Assembly: GCA_016841905.1 (NCBI GenBank)
Contig: JAENYF010000007.1
Location: 1 to 64,000 of the forward strand
DNA from: Desulfoscipio geothermicus
Lineage (GTDB): Bacteria > Bacillota > Desulfotomaculia > Desulfotomaculales > Desulfallaceae
Direction: 5' to 3'
Length of the DNA stretch: 64,000 bases
A program made the position numbers and the translations under genes. Below are positions 9,288 through 16,570 of this stretch, in pieces; positions within the stretch are counted from its first letter, which is position 1; every line of letters starts with the position of its first letter. The notes under the pieces were generated by a model. It saw nothing but the letters and a program-made list of their open reading frames with translations, had not been told where the DNA came from and did not search any database.

Positions 9288-10511
9288 ATGTTGATTGTAC
9301 AAAAATTTGGTGGTACATCACTGGCGGACGCCTCACGCATTAAAAATGTGGCCCGGCGGGTGGTGGCAGAATATCGTAAGGGAAACCAAATGGTAGTCGT
9401 CGTCTCGGCTATGGGCGATACCACCGATGATTTGATTGCTTTATCCCGGCAAATAACTGATAACCCATCGCCCCGCGAGATGGATGTATTGCTGTCAACC
9501 GGCGAGCGAATATCCAGTGCCCTGCTGGCTATGGCTATTAAAAGCCTGGGGGTGGAGGTTATATCCCTAACTGGGCGGCAGGCCGGCATCAAGACAGATA
9601 TGGTTTATAACAAGGCCCGGATAATTGACGTGGAAAGTGACCGTATGCGCGAAGAGCTGGCCAAGTCAAAAATATTAATCGTGGCTGGTTTCCAGGGCTT
9701 GAACCAATACGGTGATATCACCACGCTGGGCCGGGGCGGCTCGGATACTACCGCTGTGGTGCTGGCGGCTGCGCTCCAAGCCGATTTGTGTGAGATATAT
9801 ACTGATGTGGACGGTGTATATACTACCGATCCCAGGGTTGTGCCCGAGGCGCGTAAGCTGGCGACCATTACATATGATGAAATGTTGGAGCTGGCGCACC
9901 TGGGTGCGGGGGTGCTGCATCCCCGATCGGTGGAGTGTGCCAAACATTATGGTATACCGCTGCATGTTCGGAGCAGTTTTAATGATAACCCGGGCACCAT
10001 TGTAAAGGAGGAAGCGGACATGGAAAAAAATATGGTTATTACGGGTGTTACATATAACAAAAATGTTGCTAAACTGTCTGTTTTTGGTGTGCCCGACCAA
10101 CCGGGCATAGCTTATAAGATATTTAAAAAGCTGGCCGATAAGAACATCAGTGTGGATATGATTGTGCAAAGCGCCATGCGCGACGGCATTAATGCTATCT
10201 CCTTCACAGTGACCCAGGACGATTTGCCTATATCAATAGAAACCATCGAAGAAACCGTTAAAGAAATCGGTGCCCAGGGTTACTCCCATAATGCCGACGT
10301 TTCTATGGTTTCGATTGTGGGAGCAGGGATGAACAGTAACCCCGGTGTAGCAGCCATGATGTTTGGAGTGCTGTCGGAAGAGGGGATCAATATACATATG
10401 ATCTCCACCTCGGATATCAAGATATCCTGTATTGTGAAAAATAAAGACGCCGAGCAGGCGGTGAAAGCACTGCATAAAAAATTTGGCCTGGATAGGATGG
10501 GGCAAAACTAA
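9288..10511 (+). CDS. lysC: Aspartate kinase (alpha chain)
   Basis: Enzyme of 407 residues for the first step of lysine, threonine and methionine synthesis, phosphorylation of aspartate. The N-terminal kinase domain begins LIVQKFGGTSLADASRI and contains STGERISSALLAMA and TTLGRGGSDTTAV. Two ACT domains fill the C-terminal 160 residues (VPDQPGIAYKIFKKLADKN and AGMNSNPGVAAMMFGVLSEE). Size and layout match Bacillus subtilis aspartokinase II, including an internal ribosome site (separate entry). It follows thrB by 11 nt. Confidence 0.97.
   Translation: MLIVQKFGGTSLADASRIKNVARRVVAEYRKGNQMVVVVSAMGDTTDDLIALSRQITDNPSPREMDVLLSTGERISSALLAMAIKSLGVEVISLTGRQAGIKTDMVYNKARIIDVESDRMREELAKSKILIVAGFQGLNQYGDITTLGRGGSDTTAVVLAAALQADLCEIYTDVDGVYTTDPRVVPEARKLATITYDEMLELAHLGAGVLHPRSVECAKHYGIPLHVRSSFNDNPGTIVKEEADMEKNMVITGVTYNKNVAKLSVFGVPDQPGIAYKIFKKLADKNISVDMIVQSAMRDGINAISFTVTQDDLPISIETIEETVKEIGAQGYSHNADVSMVSIVGAGMNSNPGVAAMMFGVLSEEGINIHMISTSDIKISCIVKNKDAEQAVKALHKKFGLDRMGQN
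10004..10022 (+). promoter_or_regulatory. Internal ribosome site and start for LysC beta subunit
   Basis: Within lysC, AAAGGAGG (10004-10011) lies 8 nt before an in-frame ATG (10020). Translation from here gives a 163-residue protein consisting of the two ACT domains. In B. subtilis the beta subunit of aspartokinase II is made in this way from an internal start and has about this size. The sequence therefore predicts an alpha2beta2 enzyme. That both chains are made here is inference. Confidence 0.75.
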
Positions 10512-10561
10512 GCCGTCGTACTAACGCTAAAAATCAGAGAATAGTATACCGGAGGTGTACC

Positions 10562-11764
10562 ATGAAATATATAGTTGTTTTAGGCGACGGGATGGCTGAT
10601 TATCCGCGTCCTGAACTAGATAATCTAACGCCGCTGCAGTACGCCAAAACCCCCCATATGGATAGTTTGGCTGCGCGCGGTGAAATTGGGATGGTGAAAA
10701 CCGTTCCGGATGGGTTCCCCCCGAGCAGTGATGTGGCTAATTTAGCGGTAATGGGTTATGCGCCGGAAAAATATTACACCGGCCGCTCACCACTGGAAGC
10801 CGCGAGTATGGGTGTTCAGCTGTCCAAGGAGGATATGGCCTGGCGCTGTAATCTGGTAACCCTGTCGGACGAGACTGCTTATGCCGCTAAACAGATGGTT
10901 GATTATAGCGCCGGTGAGATAACCAGTGAGGAAGCCCGGGAATTAATCGAGACTGTGCAAACTGAACTCGGCACTGCGGATAAACACTTTTATCCCGGGA
11001 TCAGCTATCGACATCTGATGGTCTGGCACAATGGACCTGAAGACACTGCAGTCACGCCGCCTCATGATATTTCCGGCCGGGTCGTGGGCGATTATCTACC
11101 CAGGGGTGCAGGTGCGGGTACGCTGCTGGAGATTATGCAGCAAAGCTATGCGCTGCTCAAAGAACACCCGGTGAACTTATCCCGGGTGGAGAGAGGACTG
11201 CCACCGGCCAATTCGGTATGGCCGTGGGGCCAGGGTAAAAGACCACAGCTACCGTTGTTTAAGGATTTATATCACCTGGACGGGGCAGTTATTGCCGCTG
11301 TGGATTTAATTATGGGCATTGGCACCTGCGCCGGTATGCAGGTGGTTAAGGTGCCCGGTGCCACAGGTAATATTCATACTAATTTTAAGGGCAAAGCCGA
11401 GGCCGCGCTGGCAGCGCTGGGTAACGGGGCAGATTTTGTTTACCTGCACGTAGAGGCTCCGGATGAGGCCGGGCATCAGGGAAATACTGAGCTTAAAGTG
11501 CAGGCTATCGAGGAAATAGATGGCCAGGTGCTGGGAGTATTGCTGGAGGGTTTAGCGGATTTCTCCGACTACCGGATAATGCTGCTGCCTGACCACCCGA
11601 CCCCGCTAGGCATTCGTACCCATACTGCCGAGCCGGTACCTTACGTAATAGCAGGCAACAGTATTCAAAATGCCACAGGTAAAACCTTTAGCGAGTCATC
11701 TGCGGTTGACACTGGAATTATATTGCCCGATGGCCCCTCGTTAATGCTCAGGTTCCTAAGCTAA
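10562..11764 (+). CDS. apgM: Cofactor-independent phosphoglycerate mutase, archaeal type (ApgM family)
   Basis: Protein of 400 residues of the ApgM branch of the alkaline-phosphatase superfamily. The metal-site motifs are VVLGDGMADYP at the N-terminus and HVEAPDEAGHQGN and LLPDHPTPLGIRTH towards the C-terminus; the substrate region includes FPPSSDVANLAVMGY. It would interconvert 3- and 2-phosphoglycerate. Members located beside threonine genes are sometimes annotated as a proposed homoserine kinase, but a genuine thrB is present here. The start ATG 10562 follows CCGGAGGTG. It is separated from lysC by 50 nt and followed by a terminator. Confidence 0.88.
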   Translation: MKYIVVLGDGMADYPRPELDNLTPLQYAKTPHMDSLAARGEIGMVKTVPDGFPPSSDVANLAVMGYAPEKYYTGRSPLEAASMGVQLSKEDMAWRCNLVTLSDETAYAAKQMVDYSAGEITSEEARELIETVQTELGTADKHFYPGISYRHLMVWHNGPEDTAVTPPHDISGRVVGDYLPRGAGAGTLLEIMQQSYALLKEHPVNLSRVERGLPPANSVWPWGQGKRPQLPLFKDLYHLDGAVIAAVDLIMGIGTCAGMQVVKVPGATGNIHTNFKGKAEAALAALGNGADFVYLHVEAPDEAGHQGNTELKVQAIEEIDGQVLGVLLEGLADFSDYRIMLLPDHPTPLGIRTHTAEPVPYVIAGNSIQNATGKTFSESSAVDTGIILPDGPSLMLRFLS

Positions 11765-11769
11765 ACTAT

Positions 11770-11810
11770 AAGTGCCGAGTCGTAGAAAGTTTTACACCCG
11801 GCACTTTTGG
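11770..11810 (+). terminator. Terminator after apgM
   Basis: Stem AAGTGCCG (11770-11777) with CGGCACTT (11799-11806), followed by Ts. Confidence 0.8.
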
Positions 11811-11812
11811 TA

Positions 11813-11841
11813 TTGTCAGTTAAATGAAAATCGTCTATAAT
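11813..11841 (+). promoter_or_regulatory. Sigma-A promoter of the ArsR/SdpI operon
   Basis: TTGTCA (11813-11818), a 17-nt spacer and a perfect TATAAT (11836-11841). Confidence 0.8.
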
Positions 11842-11865
11842 ATATTTAGATGATTATCTAAATAT
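11842..11865. promoter_or_regulatory. Probable ArsR/SdpR operator
   Basis: Perfect 10-bp inverted repeat ATATTTAGAT-gatt-ATCTAAATAT directly after the -10 box, so it covers the predicted transcription start. This position fits autorepression by the ArsR-type protein encoded 22 nt downstream. Confidence 0.75.
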
Positions 11866-11887
11866 CTAACTATGGGTCGGTGATACG

Positions 11888-12181
11888 ATGCTTGATGCTT
11901 TGTTTAAAGCGCTGTCCGATCCCACAAGGCGTGAAATACTCAAAATGCTGCGCCAGGGTGACTTGACTGCGGGGGAGATTGCCGAACACTTTAATATTTC
12001 CAAACCAAGCTTGTCTCATCACCTAAACGTATTAAAACAGGCGGATTTGGTGCTGGATGAAAGAATAGGCCAGTATATAAGCTACTCATTGAATACTTCG
12101 GTATTTCAAGACTTATTAGCCTGGTTTGTGGATATGTTTAATCATGAAGACAGAGGTGATAAGGTTGAGAAGAAAAAATGA
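11888..12181 (+). CDS. ArsR-family repressor, SdpR-like
   Basis: DNA-binding protein of 97 residues with a winged helix typical of ArsR/SmtB (ALSDPTRREILKMLRQGDLTAGEIAEHF, then SKPSLSHHLNVLKQADLV). There is no cysteine pair for metal sensing, which argues against a metal sensor. The next gene encodes an SdpI-type membrane protein, so the pair resembles the B. subtilis sdpR-sdpI operon, in which the membrane protein sequesters the repressor. The end overlaps sdpI by 17 nt. A perfect palindrome overlaps its promoter. Confidence 0.88.
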   Translation: MLDALFKALSDPTRREILKMLRQGDLTAGEIAEHFNISKPSLSHHLNVLKQADLVLDERIGQYISYSLNTSVFQDLLAWFVDMFNHEDRGDKVEKKK

Positions 12182-12851
12182 AGATACCTTAAAATTCACC
12201 ATAGGTTCACAGCTAAGGCTTGATTGGCCCTCCATTCTGCTGGTTATAGCATCTTTAGCAGCAGGTGCGCTGGTTTACCCGCATTTACCGGAACAGGTCC
12301 CTTCACACTGGAACATCTATGGCGAGGTGGATGGTTATTCTTCACGCCTCTGGGGTGCTTATGGTATACCATTGTTAAGTGCAGGTATTTATCTGCTAAT
12401 GTTGTTTATGCCTCTAATGGACCCACGTCGTGACAATTACGTTAAATTCAAAAAAACTTACCAGGTACTCAAGTTGATGATTATTTGTTTCCTTACCGGT
12501 CTTTATGTGATTACAGTATTGGCCGCACTGGGTTATAATGTTTCAGTAGACCGTTTGGTGCCCTTTGGCGTATCATTTATGATTGTTGTGATTGGCAACT
12601 GGATGAGCAAAATACGCCATAATTATTTTGTCGGCATTAAATTACCCTGGACCCTGTCCAATGAGTATGTTTGGCAGAAGACTCACCGCATGGCGGGACC
12701 GTTATGGGTGGCGGCAGGCTTGGCCGGCATGGTAGGCGCGCTCATCGGTGGGCAGGCAGCGGCGGTATTATTGTTTGGTGGCCTGATCGTAGCGGTGGTA
12801 GTGCCTGCAGTCTATTCGTATCTGCTATATAGAACAATAAGGGATAAGTAA
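12165..12851 (+). CDS. SdpI/DUF1648 membrane protein
   Basis: Integral membrane protein of about 228 residues with six or so hydrophobic helices. The DUF1648 signature YPHLPEQVPSHWNIYGEVDGY lies near residues 35-55, and the SdpI-type segment KIRHNYFVGIKLPWTLSNEYVW comes later. SdpI of B. subtilis gives immunity to a killing peptide and signals to SdpR; no killing-peptide gene (sdpC) is visible here, so the signal is unknown. I choose TTG 12165 after GAGGTGATAAGG; ATG 12144 and 12126 are in frame but lack a site. Confidence 0.85.
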   Translation: MRRKNEDTLKFTIGSQLRLDWPSILLVIASLAAGALVYPHLPEQVPSHWNIYGEVDGYSSRLWGAYGIPLLSAGIYLLMLFMPLMDPRRDNYVKFKKTYQVLKLMIICFLTGLYVITVLAALGYNVSVDRLVPFGVSFMIVVIGNWMSKIRHNYFVGIKLPWTLSNEYVWQKTHRMAGPLWVAAGLAGMVGALIGGQAAAVLLFGGLIVAVVVPAVYSYLLYRTIRDK

Positions 12852-12871
12852 AATAGTGAGGGGGAGTTAAC

Positions 12872-13207
12872 ATGGATAGCTTTAGCAAAAAACGGCCTTC
12901 CTTTGATGAGTTCAAAGTTTGGTTTATGGATGAAGTGCAACGGTATACAAACACAAAATATGATAATTCCTACCTGCCCTGGAACAGTATTGGCAGCGAT
13001 GAAACCCGTGAGGAAATCGTTGAATCATTTATGCAAGTATTGGAAAAACGGTTTGGCTTCCGCCCCGTGATTGAAGAGCGCCTTAGTACCATGAACGGAG
13101 CTATAGAAAGTGTGGTGAGTAGAATTTATCACGTTTTTTCAACTATGTTCCTGGTGGATCATATCAATGAAAAAATGTACGGACATCGCAGCAATAAAAT
13201 AAACTAA
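12872..13207 (+). CDS. Hypothetical protein, 111 residues
   Basis: I do not recognise this protein. It is soluble and rich in charged and aromatic residues (FDEFKVWFMDEVQRYTNTKY near the start, FMQVLEKRFGFRP in the middle), with no signal peptide or cysteine motif. It starts at ATG 12872 behind GAGGGGGAG, 20 nt after the SdpI gene, so it is probably the third gene of that operon. No terminator is seen between it and the next promoter. Confidence 0.75.
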   Translation: MDSFSKKRPSFDEFKVWFMDEVQRYTNTKYDNSYLPWNSIGSDETREEIVESFMQVLEKRFGFRPVIEERLSTMNGAIESVVSRIYHVFSTMFLVDHINEKMYGHRSNKIN

Positions 13208-13230
13208 TCCGTAAAGGCAGGATTTACCTC

Positions 13231-13279
13231 TTGTCCAAGTTACTGTATGTCTATATAATTAACCCGACAACTTGGTCAA
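13231..13279 (+). promoter_or_regulatory. Promoter bracketed by an 11-bp inverted repeat
   Basis: TTGTCC (13231-13236), a 17-nt spacer and TATAAT (13254-13259) form a good promoter. The -35 box is inside the left arm TTGTCCAAGTT (13231-13241), and the right arm AACTTGGTCAA (13269-13279, one mismatch) lies just after the predicted start and touches the AAGGAGG site. It is either a two-site operator or, if transcription comes from upstream, a hairpin masking the ribosome site. Confidence 0.6.
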
Positions 13280-13298
13280 GGAGGTTAAGTTATAGGAT

Positions 13299-14096
13299 AT
13301 GGTTAAAAAATTAATACTACCCAAAAGGAAACTCATTTGCCTTTTATTGCTGCCTGTTTTGCTGCTGCTGTTCCCGGCAATAAGTATGGCGCAGGTGCAT
13401 ACAGTAAGTAAAGGCGACAGTATTTATCGCATTTGCTTGATGTATAATGTTAACCAGTATGCTCTGAGCTATAATAACAATTTATGGACAAATATTATAT
13501 ACCCGGGTCAGCAGTTGAATATTCCGGTTCGGTATACGGTTAGACAAGGTGATAGCCTTTATTTAATCGGAAAAAAATTCGGCACAAATGTTAATAGTAT
13601 CAGGGCTATTAATCAATTAAAAAGTGATATAATCAATCCAGGTCAAGTACTATACTTACCATCCAAATCTAACAATAATACATATTCGGAGCCTAGTGTC
13701 CAAAACGTAAGCCGGGGCGGCGCTCGCTTAAGTATGACAGATTTCGACCTGTTAGCGCGAATTATAACTTCGGAGGCGGATTCTGAATCCTATGCTACCC
13801 AGGTTGCCGTGGGAGCTACCGTCTTAAACCGGGTGGACAGCACGCTGTTTCCCAACTCGATCCCCGGCGTTGTTTACCAGGTTAGTGAAAACGGCAGATA
13901 CCAATTTGAGCCGGTGCTCAATGGATATATAAATAAACCGGCTAGTGAGTCCGGTAAAAAGGCTGCTCTGGATGCACTAAATGGAGTAGATCCTAGCAAT
14001 GGTGCTCTCTACTTTTTTGAATCTTGGGTACCCAATAAATTCTTGCAGTCACGCCCGGTAAGCAAAGTGATGGATGCGTTTACTTTTTCCTTTTAA
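13299..14096 (+). CDS. Secreted LysM cell-wall hydrolase, SleB/CwlJ type
   Basis: Protein of 265 residues. A signal peptide (about 1-31, basic then leucine-rich, ending SMA) is followed by two LysM domains (VHTVSKGDSIYRICLMYNV and YTVRQGDSLYLIGKKFGTN) and, from about residue 143, a SleB/CwlJ hydrolase domain (LLARIITSEADSESYATQVAVGATVLNRV). The catalytic Glu is likely in TSEA. Such enzymes cleave spore cortex or vegetative peptidoglycan. The LysM modules would bind glycan. SleB has a different (PG_binding_1) targeting domain, so equivalence to SleB is not claimed. Confidence 0.9.
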   Translation: MVKKLILPKRKLICLLLLPVLLLLFPAISMAQVHTVSKGDSIYRICLMYNVNQYALSYNNNLWTNIIYPGQQLNIPVRYTVRQGDSLYLIGKKFGTNVNSIRAINQLKSDIINPGQVLYLPSKSNNNTYSEPSVQNVSRGGARLSMTDFDLLARIITSEADSESYATQVAVGATVLNRVDSTLFPNSIPGVVYQVSENGRYQFEPVLNGYINKPASESGKKAALDALNGVDPSNGALYFFESWVPNKFLQSRPVSKVMDAFTFSF

Positions 14097-14118
14097 TGAA
14101 ATAAGTTTTGAGGATAAT

Positions 14119-14141
14119 ACCGTCATTAATGGCGGTTTTTC
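14119..14141 (+). terminator. Terminator after the LysM hydrolase gene
   Basis: Stem ACCGTC/GGCGGT with a 6-nt loop and a T-run, 23 nt after the stop. Confidence 0.75.
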
Positions 14142-14175
14142 TTTAAGGTGATTTTTGGCTGAATTATTATATTGA

Positions 14176-14209
14176 ATAAAAAAATAAGGCTTCGGTTGTC
14201 CGAAGCCTT
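14176..14209 (-). terminator. Terminator of the tRNA-Val gene (minus strand)
   Basis: Perfect 10-bp stem AAGGCTTCGG/CCGAAGCCTT with a 4-nt loop. On the minus strand it is followed by a run of Ts and lies 8 nt past the tRNA 3' end. Confidence 0.92.
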
Positions 14210-14216
14210 ATTTCTA

Positions 14217-14291
14217 TGGTGGGGCTAGCTGGTTTCGAACCAGCGACCTCTTGAATGTGAGTCAAGCGCTCTCCCGCTGAGCTATAACCCC
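14217..14291 (-). tRNA. tRNA-Val (anticodon CAC)
   Basis: On the minus strand a full cloverleaf is readable: 7-bp acceptor GGGGTTA/TAGCCCC, D arm GCTC/GAGC, anticodon stem CTTGA/TCAAG with loop CTCACAT (anticodon CAC, valine GUG codons), and T arm with TTCGAAA. An encoded CCA occupies 14217-14219. It is a single gene with its own terminator. Confidence 0.96.
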
Positions 14292-14406
14292 GTTTGCTAA
14301 CGCAAGTAAGTATACCACAACTTATAGGTTTATGCAATATGAGACGCACAGAAAACATAATAGAAGGATAAACAAATACAAGTATGCTCGAGTAGTTAGA
14401 TGTATA

Positions 14407-15096
14407 TTAGCGATGGTTTGAATTCGGTTCCTGCCGTCTATTTTGGTAATTTCGGCCTAAGTTTTCTATCCACCTAATGGGGTTAGGTTTAGAACCCAGT
14501 AAATATTTATGTGAATTATTCTCATCAAGTTGCAAGATATTGTTTTTTAATAATATTTTAAATGTTAAATATACCGGTACACGGGGTGATTTTTTGTAAT
14601 CACTTCGCTCTACTATTTCATCTGTTAGTAAATCAACAACATTACTTGTTTTAACATAACCATTTTGCTGGATTAATTTAATAGCAGTTAAAGATATTTC
14701 CTTAAAAAGTTCTAGTGGTACAATGTTTGAATACGGAGTTCCACTCTCATTCCTTTCCGTTTCTATTCTAACCGCACCTTTATTAATTTCACATGTTGTA
14801 CGCATGGTGATTTCTTTTTTTCCATCTTCCCGCCGTTTACCGCTTTCTGCTTTTTCAACTTTGTTACTAAGTACTTCCTGCCATAAACTTTTTAATTCAA
14901 GTATTTGCACTTTAAATTTTTCAACCCTGTCAGCTCTGGATAGAATTAACCATATTTCGTTTCTCATTTTTTTTGCCGCTAATTCCTCAATATGATGATG
15001 TAAGGCATCATCATATTGATTAACTGAATCATATAAATGCTCAATAGCATTAATTACATTATTATAAGCTGAATCCAGGTCTATGCTATCTTTCAT
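14407..15096 (-). CDS. Unknown protein divergent from the SIR2-like gene
   Basis: I do not recognise this 229-residue protein. The N-terminal half is helical and probably coiled coil (HHHIEELAAKKMRNEIWLIL, EKFKVQILELKSLWQEVLSN). The C-terminal half (LTAIKLIQQNGYVKTSNVVD then YLTFKILLKNNILQLDE) looks like a winged-helix fold. There is no signal peptide or membrane segment. The start ATG has a strong AGGAGG site. The gene is clearly AT-richer than the flanking housekeeping genes, suggesting transfer. It is transcribed away from the SIR2-like gene 15405-16565 across a 308-bp AT-rich region. Confidence 0.75.
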   Translation of the reverse strand: MKDSIDLDSAYNNVINAIEHLYDSVNQYDDALHHHIEELAAKKMRNEIWLILSRADRVEKFKVQILELKSLWQEVLSNKVEKAESGKRREDGKKEITMRTTCEINKGAVRIETERNESGTPYSNIVPLELFKEISLTAIKLIQQNGYVKTSNVVDLLTDEIVERSDYKKSPRVPVYLTFKILLKNNILQLDENNSHKYLLGSKPNPIRWIENLGRNYQNRRQEPNSNHR

Positions 15097-15404
15097 TGCA
15101 CAACCTCCTGATATTATTATTCAAAGTTTTATTAAATATTTATAACTATAATAATATTATCATTAAATTGCAATAAACTTCTAGAATTAATAATTAGTTT
15201 TATAATTTTTCTATTACTCTTTTGTGAATATATTAAATAATTAATTTATCTATTTTTTTACTTACAGAGAATTTTGTGGAAATGTGTCGAGGCTGGAGTT
15301 GGACGGTATAAACAAACAATAAAACCGAAATAATTGATGTATAAAAACCACCGGCAAAGTTGGTGTTTTACAAACGAAAAGGATAAGGTTATTCGATTAT
15401 AGTC
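15097..15404. other. AT-rich divergent intergenic region
   Basis: It separates the unknown minus-strand gene from the SIR2-like gene. It is very AT-rich between 15110 and 15260 and must hold both promoters, but several TATAAT-like strings prevent a unique call. A small hairpin (about 15341-15370, AAAAC.CACC/GGTGTTTT) precedes the SIR2-like gene. No other gene is seen. Confidence 0.45.
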
Positions 15405-16565
15405 ATGAATATACATACAAACGGTCCAAGAAATAACAAGCAAATCAAGGGTCGGGATGTGATTTTTGTATTTGGTGCCGGAGCTTCTTATGCAGATGGT
15501 GCTCCGCTGCAGAAAGATATATTGCCACTCATCATGTCTGGTGAACTTTTGGATATTAGGAATTCAAAAACCGGTCAATCTGTTACTGAATTTATCGCAG
15601 ATAACTTTGCCTGGGATAATCAAGTCCCAATATACCCCACACTGGAAACTGTTTTCGGCTTTCTAGATTACTTTATCAGCCAAGATGAGCATTTGAGTGC
15701 CCAATATTCCAATGCTCGGATCCGCGCCATTAAAGAAGGACTGATTAAACTAATTCATTACGTGATCAGCGTTAAATCAAATGAACAGGGCAGAACATAC
15801 CGCGCCTTCTGGGAAGCTGTATACCGGTATAACCCCAATATTGCTATTCTGACTTTAAACTATGATACTCTGCTGGAAGATGCTTTTAGCATGGTGCATG
15901 ACGGTAAGAGTAACATTGATTATGCTCTGCATTTGATGAATTATGATTTTGCCGAAACAAAGCAACCGGAGTACTATCGGGATAAGCAAGCCGCTATGAA
16001 AATAATGAAGGGACACGGTAGCTTAAACTGGAAATATTGCCATTGCTGCAAGCAAGTTCTGCTTACTCCCCGGGATACCAGGATAGACTTGTTTGACACG
16101 CATAATGGTGATGACACCGGTGATTCAGCAAAACATTATTGTCCGGTTGATGCCTCTGAATTTGAAACACTGATTATTCCACCGTCACATATTAAGAAAA
16201 TTTCTCATCCTGTGATCTCGCAAATACTTAGCGAGGCTATGCGGGAAATTAGATCATGTAAGAAAGTGGTTTTTGTAGGCTATTCATTTCCTGATGCCGA
16301 TGTTCATTTTAAAGCTTTGTTTAAAAAAAGTTTGTTTCGTGGTCAGGAAGTAATAGTGATTAACAATAGTAAATCCAAAACATTAAAATATAATTACCTG
16401 GCATTAACTAATAATGTGCTATTTATCAAACTATCATTTGCTGATTTTCTTAGCAATGATTCTTTGGTAAAAGATATATTAACCGGTAACGACGGCAGCT
16501 TAAGCGACAGGCAAAATTATCGGCCCTTTTATGGTAAGGTTATTGATATGTTGAGGATTAACTAA
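15405..16565 (+). CDS. SIR2-like domain protein, defence candidate
   Basis: Protein of 386 residues with the SIR2 fold. Visible are the NAD-binding loop GAGAS (24-28), TLNYDTLLED (around 150-159) with the Asn-Asp pair, the catalytic-type KGHGSLNW (His204), cysteines CxCC at 212-215 and Cys246 that could form a zinc site, and GYSFPDADVHF (292-302). SIR2-like proteins in bacterial defence systems (Thoeris ThsA, DSR, short-pAgo partners) degrade NAD. Here the domain stands alone with no recognised sensor, so NADase versus deacylase activity is open. The ribosome site is weak. It converges on comB with 5 nt between the stops. Confidence 0.82.
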   Translation: MNIHTNGPRNNKQIKGRDVIFVFGAGASYADGAPLQKDILPLIMSGELLDIRNSKTGQSVTEFIADNFAWDNQVPIYPTLETVFGFLDYFISQDEHLSAQYSNARIRAIKEGLIKLIHYVISVKSNEQGRTYRAFWEAVYRYNPNIAILTLNYDTLLEDAFSMVHDGKSNIDYALHLMNYDFAETKQPEYYRDKQAAMKIMKGHGSLNWKYCHCCKQVLLTPRDTRIDLFDTHNGDDTGDSAKHYCPVDASEFETLIIPPSHIKKISHPVISQILSEAMREIRSCKKVVFVGYSFPDADVHFKALFKKSLFRGQEVIVINNSKSKTLKYNYLALTNNVLFIKLSFADFLSNDSLVKDILTGNDGSLSDRQNYRPFYGKVIDMLRIN

Positions 16566-16570
16566 CAGCA

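Noticed and set aside
14217-16565. Genomic island integrated at tRNA-Val
   Set aside because: The AT-rich pair lies on the 5' side of the tRNA gene, no integrase is present and no repeat of the tRNA 3' end was seen, so tRNA-targeted integration is not supported.
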